A DNA stretch of 43,556 bases from Sorangium cellulosum (lineage in GTDB: Bacteria > Myxococcota_A > Polyangia > Polyangiales > Polyangiaceae). Made by a program: the position numbers and the translations under genes. Under the pieces are notes generated by a model. It searched no databases. It saw only the letters and a program-made list of their open reading frames with translations, and was not told the origin of the DNA. The DNA is taken from assembly GCA_020720045.1 (NCBI GenBank), contig DYPH01000039.1, forward strand, positions 1 through 43,556. The letters run 5' to 3'. Shown piece by piece: positions 7,786 through 16,179 of the stretch; positions within the stretch are counted from its first letter, which is position 1, and the number at the start of each line of letters is the position of its first letter.

Positions 7786-9314
7786 GCAACCCCCTCCGCG
7801 AAGGCCTCGAAGCGGGGCGCGTCGTCCCCCCCTGCACGGTCGTCATCTTTGGCGCCGGCGGCGATCTCACCCGCCGGAAGCTCATGCCGGCCCTCTACAA
7901 CCTCGCCGTCTCACGGGCGCTCCCCGGCGGCTTCGCCGTCGTCGGCATTTCGCGCGGTGAGAAGAGCGACGACGCCTTCCGCGAAGAAATGCACGAAGCG
8001 GTCGGCACTTTCTCGCGCAAGAAGCCGATCGATCCCGGCATCTGGACCGACTTCGCCCCCGGCCTCTTTTTCCAAGCAGGCGCCTTTGGCGAGGCCGAGA
8101 CCTACGCAAAACTCAAAGAGCGTCTTGAGACGATTGAATCTTCCCGCGGGACGAAGGGGAACCGGCTCTTCTATCTGGCGGTCCCCCCGTCGGAAGTTCG
8201 GGGAATTGTAGAAGGTCTCCGTGGCGCTGGCCTCGTCGAGAAGCACACGTCAATCAGCGAACTCCCCTTTACTCGCATTATCGCGGAGAAGCCCTTCGGC
8301 CACGATCGTGCCAGCGCCGCCGCCCTCAACGGGCTCCTCGGCGAGGTTTTTGGCGAGCGCCAGGTCTTCCGTATCGACCACTACCTCGGCAAAGAGACGG
8401 TCCAAAACCTCCTCGTCTTCCGTTTTGCCAACTCGCTCTTTGAGCCGCTCTGGAATCGCGAACACGTCGATCACGTGCAGATCACCGTCGCCGAAGACAT
8501 CGGCGTCGAGGGTCGCGGCCGCTTCTACGAGCAGACCGGCGCCCTCCGGGACATCGTCCAGAACCACGCCCTCCAACTCCTCTGCCTCACGGCGATGGAG
8601 CCGCCGATCTCGCTCCATGCCGACGCCGTTCGCGACGAAAAGGTAAAAGTTCTTCGGAGCTTGCGCCCCCTCGGTCCGCGTACGATCCGTTCGAGTGTCG
8701 TCCGCGGCCAGTACACGGGCGGCTTCGTCCGTGGCGACGAGGTCCCCGCCTACCGGCAAGAGCCCGACGTCGCCGGCGAATCGAGCACGGAGACCTTCGT
8801 CGCCATGCGCGTCTTCGTCGATAGCTGGCGTTGGGGCGGCGTCCCCTTCTACGTGCGCGCCGGCAAGCGCCTCAATCGCCGCGCAACGGAAGTGGCGATC
8901 CATTTCAAACGGGTCCCCCACGCCATTTTCCCCGTCCCCGATGGTGGAATCTCGCCGAACGTCCTCACGATGCGCATCCAGCCCGACGAACAAATCGCGC
9001 TGCGCTTTACGACGAAGGAGCCGGGGCAGAACACCGTTCTTCGCGACGTCGCCATGGACTTTCGCTACGGCTCGACCTTCGGATCAAACACGCCCGAGGC
9101 TTACGAGCGCCTCCTTCTCGACGCCATGCGCGGCGACGCGACGCTCTTCACGCGCGCCGACGAAGCCGAGCAGCAGTGGGCCTTCGTCGAGCCGATCCTC
9201 GCCGCCTGGCAGGAGAATCCGACGCCGCCGCCGATGTACGACGCCGGCTCCTGGGGCCCTGAGGCCTCCCACGAACTCCTCGCCGCCGACGGACGCCGCT
9301 GGAGGAAACCGTGA
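7782..9314 (+). CDS. zwf: Glucose-6-phosphate 1-dehydrogenase
   Basis: Oxidises glucose 6-phosphate to 6-phosphogluconolactone with reduction of NAD(P)+, the entry step of the oxidative pentose-phosphate pathway. 510 residues, normal for the family. The N-terminal Rossmann motif GAGGDLT is at about 24-30, followed by RRKL; the signature RIDHYLGKE, with catalytic and substrate-binding His/Lys, is at about 197-205. The start is GTG 7782, overlapping the gnd stop as GTGA; the frame is open further upstream inside gnd but has no reason to be used. Its own stop overlaps the opcA GTG in the same way. Confidence 0.96.
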   Translation: MSNPLREGLEAGRVVPPCTVVIFGAGGDLTRRKLMPALYNLAVSRALPGGFAVVGISRGEKSDDAFREEMHEAVGTFSRKKPIDPGIWTDFAPGLFFQAGAFGEAETYAKLKERLETIESSRGTKGNRLFYLAVPPSEVRGIVEGLRGAGLVEKHTSISELPFTRIIAEKPFGHDRASAAALNGLLGEVFGERQVFRIDHYLGKETVQNLLVFRFANSLFEPLWNREHVDHVQITVAEDIGVEGRGRFYEQTGALRDIVQNHALQLLCLTAMEPPISLHADAVRDEKVKVLRSLRPLGPRTIRSSVVRGQYTGGFVRGDEVPAYRQEPDVAGESSTETFVAMRVFVDSWRWGGVPFYVRAGKRLNRRATEVAIHFKRVPHAIFPVPDGGISPNVLTMRIQPDEQIALRFTTKEPGQNTVLRDVAMDFRYGSTFGSNTPEAYERLLLDAMRGDATLFTRADEAEQQWAFVEPILAAWQENPTPPPMYDAGSWGPEASHELLAADGRRWRKP

Positions 9315-10609
9315 GCGGCCCCCGTATCGCGGCGCTCCTTGGGCGCCTCGAAGGGGAGCTGCGCACGCTCCGTGACGGCGAAAAATTCAGCAATAAGAGC
9401 CGAATTTCCGCCGGAAATCTCGTCTTCGTCTGCACGGCGCGGAGCATCGCGAACCGGTACATCTCCGTCGTCGACGAAATGGCCCAGCGCTTCCCGTCGC
9501 GGGCCTTCTTCGTGGCCGTCGAGGGGGCGCCGACCGGCAGCCGCTCCAGCGCCGACTCGTCCACGCGCTTGGATTTGCTCGGAGAAGGGGCCGCCGTGCG
9601 GATCCTCAGCGCCCAGCAGCTCGAGGCCCAAGACGACGAAGGGCCGCGCAGCATGATGGGGCTCGCCGGCGACTCGGCGCCACTCCCCTCGATGGAAAAT
9701 GCGGCCGATGCACGAATGAGTGTCGACGTCGATGGGCGTGTTTACGCCATTGAGACCGACGCCGATGGTCTCTCCGACCGCGTCGATATTCGTGGACCGC
9801 GCGCCTTCGCTCGGCACCTCGCGAGCGCCGTCGACGCCCTCGTGCTCCCCGAACTGCCGGTCATCCTCGTTTGGGTCGGCACCGCCCGGGCCGACGATGG
9901 CGTGTTTCAGGCGTTCAACGACGACACCAAACGAGTCATCACCGACAGCGCCTACGCCGGACTCGATTCGCTCCTCTCCATCTTTCAGTGGACCCAGGAA
10001 GCCGACACCCGCCCGCGACTCTCCGACCTCGCTTGGGTCCGTCTCGGCCCCTGGCAGGAGCTCACCGCGCGCTTCTTTGACGACGACCGGAGCCCGCTCC
10101 TAGACGTCCTCGATCGCATTGAGATCTCCCATGCCGCCGCCGACGTCGGCTTTCAGCCGCCCGACTGTGCGCTCTTCACCGCCTGGATCGCAAATCGGCT
10201 CGGAGCGACCCTTGAGCGCGATTCCTTTGGGTACATCGCGCCCCAGAAGAACGGCCGCCGGTTCCCAATCACTGTGACGCCGGTTCCGCGACCAAAGGGG
10301 GTCGCGCCCGGTACGCTCGCCTCGGTGCGTTTCCTCGCAAAAAGCAACGAATTTACCGCACAAATCAAGCGCGATCTCGGGACCGGCCGCGGCGATCAGA
10401 CTGCGGACGCCGACCTTCTTCATTGGCACATCGCCGACGGGGTGACGGTGCTGGAGCAGACGATTCGTCTCCACTCCAACAAAGTCTCTTACTGGCTCGA
10501 TCGCACGGTACGCCGCCCCGACGAAGAGCCCCTTTTCGTCGCCGTTCTGAAGACGCTTCTTGCAATGGACGCCGCCCAAGATCGCGCCCAGGAGTCCCTC
10601 CGTGGCTAA
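9311..10609 (+). CDS. opcA: Glucose-6-phosphate dehydrogenase assembly protein OpcA
   Basis: 432 residues. OpcA is best known from cyanobacteria and actinobacteria, where it binds and activates or assembles Zwf, sometimes under redox control. The assignment rests on position directly after zwf plus OpcA-like segments (LVFVCTARSIANRY, LPVILVW, a central helical region, and the C-terminal WHIADGVTVLEQTIRL). No catalytic motif is expected. The start is GTG 9311, overlapping the zwf stop by four bases. The stop TAA (10607-10609) lies past the pgl GTG, so all four genes of the operon are translationally linked. Confidence 0.85.
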   Translation: MSGPRIAALLGRLEGELRTLRDGEKFSNKSRISAGNLVFVCTARSIANRYISVVDEMAQRFPSRAFFVAVEGAPTGSRSSADSSTRLDLLGEGAAVRILSAQQLEAQDDEGPRSMMGLAGDSAPLPSMENAADARMSVDVDGRVYAIETDADGLSDRVDIRGPRAFARHLASAVDALVLPELPVILVWVGTARADDGVFQAFNDDTKRVITDSAYAGLDSLLSIFQWTQEADTRPRLSDLAWVRLGPWQELTARFFDDDRSPLLDVLDRIEISHAAADVGFQPPDCALFTAWIANRLGATLERDSFGYIAPQKNGRRFPITVTPVPRPKGVAPGTLASVRFLAKSNEFTAQIKRDLGTGRGDQTADADLLHWHIADGVTVLEQTIRLHSNKVSYWLDRTVRRPDEEPLFVAVLKTLLAMDAAQDRAQESLRG

Positions 10610-11324
10610 TTTTGACGTCCGCGTACGCAACCCGGGCGTAATCGTCGAAACGGTCACCACCCATCTCGTTGGCAGCATCGACGAACGCCTCGATAACGCG
10701 AGCATTTGCAACGTCGCCCTCTCCGGCGGGACGACGCCGAAGGCGGTCTACGAAGCGCTCGGCCGGAACACGACGACCGAGTGGTCCCGGGTCGTCTTTT
10801 GGGAGGTCGACGAGCGCGCCGTCCCGGAAGAGAGCCCGCGCAGCAACGCGCAAATGATCCGGAAGGCGCTCTCGCCGATCCTCGATCAAGGGGCCAAATT
10901 CTATCCGTTTTTCGGCGAGGGGGACCTCGAAGCGGCCGCGGAAGGCTACGCGGAACTCCTCGAAGGGGCCCTCGTCGGCGCGCCGCCACGCTTCGATGTC
11001 GTCCTCCTCGGCATCGGCGACGACGGCCACACCGCGTCGCTCTTCCCCGGCGACGGCACCATCGCCCTCGCCGGCGAACCGATGACGCGGGCCGTCCCCG
11101 CCGTCCCCGCCCAGGGGCGCGAGGCACGGCTCACCCTCAGCGCGACGACGATCCTCGCCGCGAGGGAGCTCCTGCTCCTGGCGACCGGCGCGAGCAAAGC
11201 CCCTGCCCTTGCTCGTCTTTTTGCCGACGAAGGCAGCGAGGAGGAGACCCCTTCCCGCCTCCTCCGTCGCGCCCGCAACCCCGTCGTCGTCTATCTCGAC
11301 GTCGCAGCCGGCGGGCGGGAGTAG
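10602..11324 (+). CDS. pgl: 6-phosphogluconolactonase
   Basis: Hydrolyses 6-phosphogluconolactone to 6-phosphogluconate, the second step of the oxidative pentose-phosphate pathway. 240 residues of the SOL/DevB type. NVALSGGTTPKAVYEAL near the N-terminus is the phosphate-binding loop and LGIGDDGHTASLFPG at about 137-151 is the family signature. The start GTG 10602 overlaps the opcA end by 8 bases, so the frame upstream of it is not used. With Zwf, OpcA and Gnd it completes the oxidative branch in one operon. It is convergent with rimO at only 4 bp, with no room for a dedicated terminator. Confidence 0.94.
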   Translation: MANFDVRVRNPGVIVETVTTHLVGSIDERLDNASICNVALSGGTTPKAVYEALGRNTTTEWSRVVFWEVDERAVPEESPRSNAQMIRKALSPILDQGAKFYPFFGEGDLEAAAEGYAELLEGALVGAPPRFDVVLLGIGDDGHTASLFPGDGTIALAGEPMTRAVPAVPAQGREARLTLSATTILAARELLLLATGASKAPALARLFADEGSEEETPSRLLRRARNPVVVYLDVAAGGRE

Positions 11325-11328
11325 CCAT

Positions 11329-12759
11329 TCAGCGGTAGTTGGCGGCGTCCGGCGCGCCGATGATCCGGAGGGCGGTCCGCTTCCGCGCCTTCGGCGGCGG
11401 GCCGTCCGGGTCGAGCAGTTCGCCGACGAGATCGTAGTCGGAGGCCTGCTCGATCCGCACGCGACGGAGCTGCCCCGCGTAGGCTTCGCCGCCGCTGAGG
11501 AAGACGCTGCCGTCGACGTCGGGCGCCTGCCCCATGTGGCGCCCCTTCATCACGAATTCGTGCTCCTCGCTCACGCCTTCCACGAGGACATCGAGCTCTT
11601 TTCCGAGGAGCGCCTTGTTCTTCTTTCGTGAAATCGCACGCTGGGTCGTCATCAGTTTCCGATGGCGCTTGGCGATCGTCTTCTCGTCGACTTTGCCTTC
11701 GATTTCCGCCGAGCGTGAGCTCTCCTCGTCGGAATACTTGAAGACGCCGACGTGCTCGAACTGGGCCCACTTGACGAAGTCGACGAGCTCTTCAAACTCG
11801 GCTTCCGTCTCGCCGGGGTGGCCAACAATGAACGCAGTTCGGAACGAGAGATCGGGGATCGCGGTGCGCAACCGCTCAACCACCCGCTTTTGCCGGTCTT
11901 TCCCGTGGCCGCGGCGCATTCGCGCGAGCATCTCGTCGGCGGCGTGCTGGAGCGGCATGTCGACGTATTTCGCGACTTTCGGATGATCGCGGAGCACTTC
12001 GATCAAGGCTTCGTCGATGTTCTCCGGGTACAAATAGAAGAGACGGACCCAACCGACGCCGTCGACGTCGGCGACCGCGCGGACCATGTCGGCCAGCGCG
12101 CGGCGCTCTTCCTTCGTCTGATCGCGCCCCCAAGAGATGGTGTCTTGGCTGATGAGATCGATTTCGAAGATCCCCTGATCGACCAAGTTCCGCGCCTCCG
12201 CGACGATGTCATCGAGGCTGCGTGAGCGCTGCTTCCCGCGGAAGCTCGGGATCGTGCAGAAGGAACAGCTACGATTGCACCCCTCGGCGATCTTCAAATA
12301 GGCGGAGACGGCACTCCCCGTAATGATCCGCGGGTCGGTCGCCTTCAAGACCCAATCGGCCGGGTTGCCGACGAGGACGCGCGCCGCGTCGCCGTCGAGG
12401 ACGTTCCGGAGCTTGAGCATGTCCGATGAGCCGAGGAAGTGGTCGACTTCCCCCATTTGTTCGGACAGTTCCTTCGGGTACCGCTGGGAGAGGCAGCCGG
12501 TGACGACAAGCTTCTTGCAGGCGCCGACCTTCTTCATCTCCGCCATCTCAAAGATGGTATCGATCGACTCTTGCTTCGCTTCCCCGATGAAGCCGCAGGT
12601 ATTTACAACGATGACTTCGGCGTCTTCCGCCTCATCGGTCAATGCAAATCCGGCCTCCGCCGCCACCCCGAGCATGACCTCGGAGTCGACGCGGTTCTTC
12701 GGGCAGCCGAGGCTGATGAAATGGATAGTCTTCAGATCTTCAGAGCTCGGCGACGCCAT
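11329..12759 (-). CDS. rimO: Ribosomal protein uS12 (S12) methylthiotransferase
   Basis: Radical-SAM enzyme that adds a methylthio group to a conserved Asp of ribosomal protein S12 using two Fe-S clusters. 476 residues. The N-terminal methylthiotransferase domain has Cys in SLGCPKNRVDSE, VNTCGF and TGCLSQRYP (three cluster ligands). The radical-SAM motif CNRSCSFC is at about 160-167, followed by the family sequence TIPSFRG. A C-terminal TRAM domain covers about 390-455. SLGCPKN plus the TIPSFRG context fits RimO better than the tRNA enzyme MiaB. ATG 12759 starts 45 bp downstream of the lipoprotein gene on the same strand. About 35 residues extend past the usual end. Confidence 0.95.
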   Translation of the reverse strand: MASPSSEDLKTIHFISLGCPKNRVDSEVMLGVAAEAGFALTDEAEDAEVIVVNTCGFIGEAKQESIDTIFEMAEMKKVGACKKLVVTGCLSQRYPKELSEQMGEVDHFLGSSDMLKLRNVLDGDAARVLVGNPADWVLKATDPRIITGSAVSAYLKIAEGCNRSCSFCTIPSFRGKQRSRSLDDIVAEARNLVDQGIFEIDLISQDTISWGRDQTKEERRALADMVRAVADVDGVGWVRLFYLYPENIDEALIEVLRDHPKVAKYVDMPLQHAADEMLARMRRGHGKDRQKRVVERLRTAIPDLSFRTAFIVGHPGETEAEFEELVDFVKWAQFEHVGVFKYSDEESSRSAEIEGKVDEKTIAKRHRKLMTTQRAISRKKNKALLGKELDVLVEGVSEEHEFVMKGRHMGQAPDVDGSVFLSGGEAYAGQLRRVRIEQASDYDLVGELLDPDGPPPKARKRTALRIIGAPDAANYR

Positions 12760-12804
12760 GCGCGCGCCTTACACGAAGCGGCACGGCGATGCGAGCGGTG
12801 AAGG

Positions 12805-13161
12805 CTACGGAACGACGAAGGTGACCGACGGCGACTGGGCGCTATCGACTTCTTGAGTCAATTCGAGGACATCCCCCGAAGAAGCGCGAATTTCGAGGCT
12901 CCAGTTGCCTGCCGCATCGGCGATGGCGCCGGCGACACGCTCATTGCCTGGGAGGTTCGTGTTGCGGTTCACGACGACGATGAGCGCGTTGGCGATCGCC
13001 CCGCCGGAAGAGAGCCGAATGGTGAGCGGGGTGCTTCCGCTGTCGATGGTTGGGATCGCCGGCGGCGGCAAGGGCAACGTCGGCGCCGCACAGGCGACGA
13101 GCACCGAGAACGCGGCAACACCAAGAGCACTCCGAAGCCAGGCGCGACGAGAGAGGATCAC
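12805..13161 (-). CDS. Small lipoprotein with Tat-like signal
   Basis: About 118 residues from GTG 13161; the frame stays open to 13239 but that extension has no signal-like character. The N-terminus LSRRAWLRSALGVAAFSVLVACAAP combines a twin-arginine-like SRRAWL with lipobox LVAC, so it may be a Tat-exported lipoprotein. After a short Pro linker the mature part is one beta-sandwich-like domain (TIRLSSGGAIANALIVVVN, GAIADAAGNWSLEI), similar in style to Ig-like or carboxypeptidase-regulatory domains. It lies upstream of rimO on the same strand. The function is unknown and the start is uncertain. Confidence 0.55.
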   Translation of the reverse strand: MILSRRAWLRSALGVAAFSVLVACAAPTLPLPPPAIPTIDSGSTPLTIRLSSGGAIANALIVVVNRNTNLPGNERVAGAIADAAGNWSLEIRASSGDVLELTQEVDSAQSPSVTFVVP

Positions 13162-13331
13162 AAATCCGGTATTAGCAGAAGACGTACCAACTTTCCGCTG
13201 CACAAATACCGCGTAATTCTCTACATTTGCGACGAGCACCCGCGCACGTATGCCAACCGAGTTGGCGATCGCTGCCAGCCCGATTGGCGGGTCGGCGGGC
13301 CGCGCGGAAGCTCAGCGAAGTCGCGGGAGGC

Positions 13332-15374
13332 ATGCTAGCGAGACCGACGATGACGGCGAGGCCGGGCAACTATTTACGCAGTCGACTGCCGCTCCTTGCC
13401 GTGGCGGTCGCTGGCGCAACCCTGGCGCGGCGACCCCCGGCGACGCCCGGCGACGATCCGCGTGCCGACGTCCGCGCGCTGGTCGCCCGCGAAACGGGCT
13501 TCACCGCCGATGAGGTCGTGTTCGTCAGCGACGCGACGGCGGTTGCCGCGGTCGTGCGCGACGGAGAGTCCCGAAATCACGATCTTTTGCGGGTCCCCCT
13601 CCGTCGCGCCCCGAACGGCACCGTCCTCGGGCTGAGCCGCGTCGAGCCGCTCGCGTGGATCACCCGCACCGACGCCGTGGACGAAACGGCCCCCCTCGTC
13701 GACGCCACCCATCCCGGCCGCATCTTTTTCCGTTCGGGGCCGACCGGCATTGAATCGCGTGACCTCTTCGCTGCCGCCCCGCCCATCGCCGACGGCACTG
13801 CGGAAGAGCGCGTACGCGGCGCGATCACGCGCGTCCAAGAGACCGGTCGCTTTGGGGGGATCGCCTCCTATCGCTTTGATCTCTCTCCCGAATCGGCGCC
13901 AAAGGCCGACGAGGCCGTCCTCGTGGCGACCGCCGATGGCGTCGCGCTCAAGGCAGCGGGCGGCGCTCTCCTCGTCACGCTCCGCGGGGATACCCTCGCC
14001 GTTGAACCCCCGAGCGCAGGATCGGGCCAGTGGGACGAAGCGGCCCACCCGCCCGAGCTCGTCCCCTGGGCCGTCGATCGCGTGCGAGGGTTGTCCTTCG
14101 TCGGGGACGAAAAAATGCAGTGGATCAAAGCGGTTGCCTACACCGCCTGGGCGACAATCGGCCCCGGCGAGGCGCCCGAACCGTTGCCGGCACCGGTCAT
14201 CCCCGCCCCCGCTGCGTCAAACGCCGCTCCGTCCAACGGCAGCGCGGCGCCTAAGCCGGCGACGCCGCCAACTGCCGGAGATCCCAAGGCAAACGGCCCA
14301 GCGTCCCCCGCGGCAGCGTTCCCTCCGCCGCCGGTCCTTCCGCCGCTCGCCGATGCGACTCCGGAAGAGGGCGTATTTCAATCGCTGAAAGACGACCCAT
14401 TCCTGGCGGCCGGCGCAGGAAGCGCGTTTGCAACGACCTCCTTCCGCGTCGACAAAAATCGCCCGGTCCGCGTCTGGATCGCCGTTTGGGATCCGCGAAA
14501 GATCGAGCTCCGGATGGTGGCCGGCACCGTGGAGCCGCAAAGCACGACCGGAATCCGCGGAACGGGTGAAATCCCTCGCGATCCGAAGCAGCTACCGCGC
14601 GTCGTCGCCGCCTTCAATGGCGGTTTCCAGGCGCTCCATGGCGGTTACGGCATGCAAGTCGATGGGCAGCTTCTGCTCGCCCCGAAGGCCTACGCGGCGA
14701 CGGTTCTTACGCTCAAGGACGGCGCAACCGCCTACGGAACCTGGCCAGCCACGACCGACCCTTCTCCGGTCGCCGCTGGCGTCCCTTCGGTCGTCACTAG
14801 CTTTCGGCAGAACATGACGCCGCTCGTCGACGGTGGCGTCCTCGACCCCTGGGGGCGCACCTGGTGGGGCGGAACGCCGCCCGGCTGGACCGACACCATC
14901 CACACCGTCCGCTCGGCGATCGGTTTCACGCGGGAGGGCTTCGCCATCTATGCATACTCCCTCGATATTTCCCCGCAGGCCCTCGGCGAGGCGCTGCTCG
15001 CCGCCCGCTGCGACTACGGGATTCATCTCGATATGAACGGCGGACAAGCTGGCTTTGAGTTTCTCCGAATTGCTGCCCAAGGGGGGATCACCCAAGCGCC
15101 CCTCGGCCGCCCCCTGGAGAAGACCTGGGAAGCAGAAGGTCCATTGACGCACGCCCCCGCGGACGACGGAACCGGCACCTGGGAATTCCGCGCGCGCCGC
15201 CTCTTTCGCGGAATGGCCCACATGAGCTTCCCCCGCTACGTCCGCCGCGATGGCCGTGATTTCTTCTACTTGGTGGCGCGCCCCGAGGGGACGACCGGCG
15301 GATCGGCCTTCCGCTACTTCGGAACCAAACCGATTCCGCGCGAGCAGTGGCTGCCGATTCAAACAAAAAGGTAG
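13332..15374 (+). CDS. Phosphodiester glycosidase (NAGPA) domain protein
   Basis: 680 residues from ATG 13332; ATG 13350 is an alternative, and the frame upstream of 13332 overlaps the divergent gene's promoter. An N-terminal signal or anchor segment (YLRSRLPLLAVAVAGATLA) is followed by a region of about 230 residues of unknown fold. A long P/A/N linker lies at roughly 280-345. The C-terminal domain resembles the NAGPA-type phosphodiester glycosidase family: AFNGGFQALHGGYGM, HTVRSAIGFTREG and HLDMNGGQAG. In the animal enzyme this domain removes GlcNAc from a phosphodiester; bacterial members may act on envelope polysaccharides. It is probably exported. Confidence 0.8.
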   Translation: MLARPTMTARPGNYLRSRLPLLAVAVAGATLARRPPATPGDDPRADVRALVARETGFTADEVVFVSDATAVAAVVRDGESRNHDLLRVPLRRAPNGTVLGLSRVEPLAWITRTDAVDETAPLVDATHPGRIFFRSGPTGIESRDLFAAAPPIADGTAEERVRGAITRVQETGRFGGIASYRFDLSPESAPKADEAVLVATADGVALKAAGGALLVTLRGDTLAVEPPSAGSGQWDEAAHPPELVPWAVDRVRGLSFVGDEKMQWIKAVAYTAWATIGPGEAPEPLPAPVIPAPAASNAAPSNGSAAPKPATPPTAGDPKANGPASPAAAFPPPPVLPPLADATPEEGVFQSLKDDPFLAAGAGSAFATTSFRVDKNRPVRVWIAVWDPRKIELRMVAGTVEPQSTTGIRGTGEIPRDPKQLPRVVAAFNGGFQALHGGYGMQVDGQLLLAPKAYAATVLTLKDGATAYGTWPATTDPSPVAAGVPSVVTSFRQNMTPLVDGGVLDPWGRTWWGGTPPGWTDTIHTVRSAIGFTREGFAIYAYSLDISPQALGEALLAARCDYGIHLDMNGGQAGFEFLRIAAQGGITQAPLGRPLEKTWEAEGPLTHAPADDGTGTWEFRARRLFRGMAHMSFPRYVRRDGRDFFYLVARPEGTTGGSAFRYFGTKPIPREQWLPIQTKR

Positions 15375-15407
15375 AAGCGCCGTCCGCGAAACTACGGAGC
15401 GGCGCTT
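15375..15407 (-). terminator. Terminator-like hairpin between convergent genes
   Basis: AAGCGCCG (15375-15382) pairs with CGGCGCTT (15400-15407), and TCCG pairs with CGGA inside it. Read on the minus strand the stem is followed, after five bases, by TTTTTGTTT (inside the end of the opposite gene), which suits termination of the 15426-15833 lipoprotein transcript. It directly follows the plus-strand stop at 15374. Confidence 0.55.
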
Positions 15408-15425
15408 CGGCAAGATCGGGAAGAC

Positions 15426-15833
15426 TCAGTTGCCGAGCTTCGGCACACACGCCGGCATCGGTGCCCCCTTGAAGCAGTAGTTGCCGGGGTTGCAGTCGGT
15501 GTCGAGCGCGCACGGGAAGACGCACTTGCCGTACTGGGTGTTGCACTTCGCCGAGAGGCACTGGGAATCGCTCTGGCACGCGGTCGCCATCGGCCCGGGG
15601 GCGGAAAGCGGGGCCGCCGTCGGGGCGGTCGCGTAGCCGGTCGGCGCCGCCGTGTAGGCCGGCTGGCCGTTGTAGCCGGGCTGGCCAGGTTGACCGTTGT
15701 AGCCCGGGGTTGCGTAGCCGGTCGGCGCCGCCGAGGGGGCGGTCGGTGCGGGCGTCTCGTCCTGGTGCTTGCAGGCGACGATCGAAAGGGCGGCGAAGCC
15801 AAAGGCGAGCGAAAGGGCGAGGGCGGAACGCAT
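15426..15833 (-). CDS. Cys-rich lipoprotein with Gly/Tyr/Pro repeats
   Basis: 135 residues. A lipoprotein signal ends at lipobox LSIVAC. It is followed by a low-complexity segment of about 60 residues built from PTGYATPGYNGQPGQP-like repeats. The C-terminal ~50 residues carry eight or nine Cys in a Dickkopf/EGF-like pattern (CQSDSQC, CNTQYGKC, CALDTDC, YCFKG), which should form a small disulfide knot outside the cytoplasm. ATG 15833 has an AGGAG site 6 bases away; the frame upstream of it is repeat-derived. Such Cys-rich modules are common in myxobacterial surface proteins. No partner is evident. Confidence 0.8.
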   Translation of the reverse strand: MRSALALSLAFGFAALSIVACKHQDETPAPTAPSAAPTGYATPGYNGQPGQPGYNGQPAYTAAPTGYATAPTAAPLSAPGPMATACQSDSQCLSAKCNTQYGKCVFPCALDTDCNPGNYCFKGAPMPACVPKLGN

Positions 15834-15997
15834 CGGAAACTCCTGGAAAGACGGGGCACGACTGCGGTCACCGGCGACCGCGCTTGCGCGGCCAGTGATA
15901 CGCGACCGAGCGCCGGCTGGCGAGCGCCGAGCAGCGCCGATCGGCGTTCCGGCACGTAATTTTCCATGGGTCGCAGGCACGCGACGCCTGGCCTTGC

Positions 15998-16063
15998 GGG
16001 CCCGCCGTCTCTCGCGGCGCCGCCCCCAGCCAATTGCAGGCGGTCGCGAACGGACGGGCCCTT
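15998..16063 (+). repeat. Long-form palindromic repeat, copy 1
   Basis: 66 bp running from GGGCCCGCCGTCTCTCGCGG to GCGAACGGACGGGCCCTT. The ends are inverted (GGGCCCG/CGGGCCC) and the centre contains CCAGCCAATTG. It is identical to the copy at 16070-16136 except for one missing C. It lies in the divergent gap between two lipoprotein genes. Confidence 0.9.
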
Positions 16064-16069
16064 GAAAGT

Positions 16070-16136
16070 GGGCCCGCCGTCTCTCGCGGCGCCGCCCCCA
16101 GCCAATTCGCAGGCGGTCGCGAACGGACGGGCCCTT
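16070..16136 (+). repeat. Long-form palindromic repeat, copy 2
   Basis: 67 bp, the same element as 15998-16063 in direct orientation after a 6-bp spacer (GAAAGT), with one extra C in the centre (AATTCGCAGG versus AATTGCAGG). The short forms at 309-344 and 41153-41242 look like this element with its central ~30 bp removed. Confidence 0.9.
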
Positions 16137-16179
16137 CCCCGTCGACGGAGCGGCGAAGAGATCGTAGGCACCGCCTCCC

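Larger units (their letters stand above)
15834..16179. other. 346-bp divergent intergenic region with two repeat copies
   Basis: It lies between two divergently oriented lipoprotein genes. The left half (about 15834-15997) holds the ribosome site and presumably the promoter of the minus gene. The right half is almost entirely the two direct copies of the palindromic repeat, ending about 40 bp before the plus gene. No RNA gene or coding frame of normal composition was seen. Confidence 0.6.

Noticed and set aside
8250-8993. 247-codon minus-strand open frame
   Set aside because: It is antisense to zwf; no motif, and the composition mirrors the zwf codon use.
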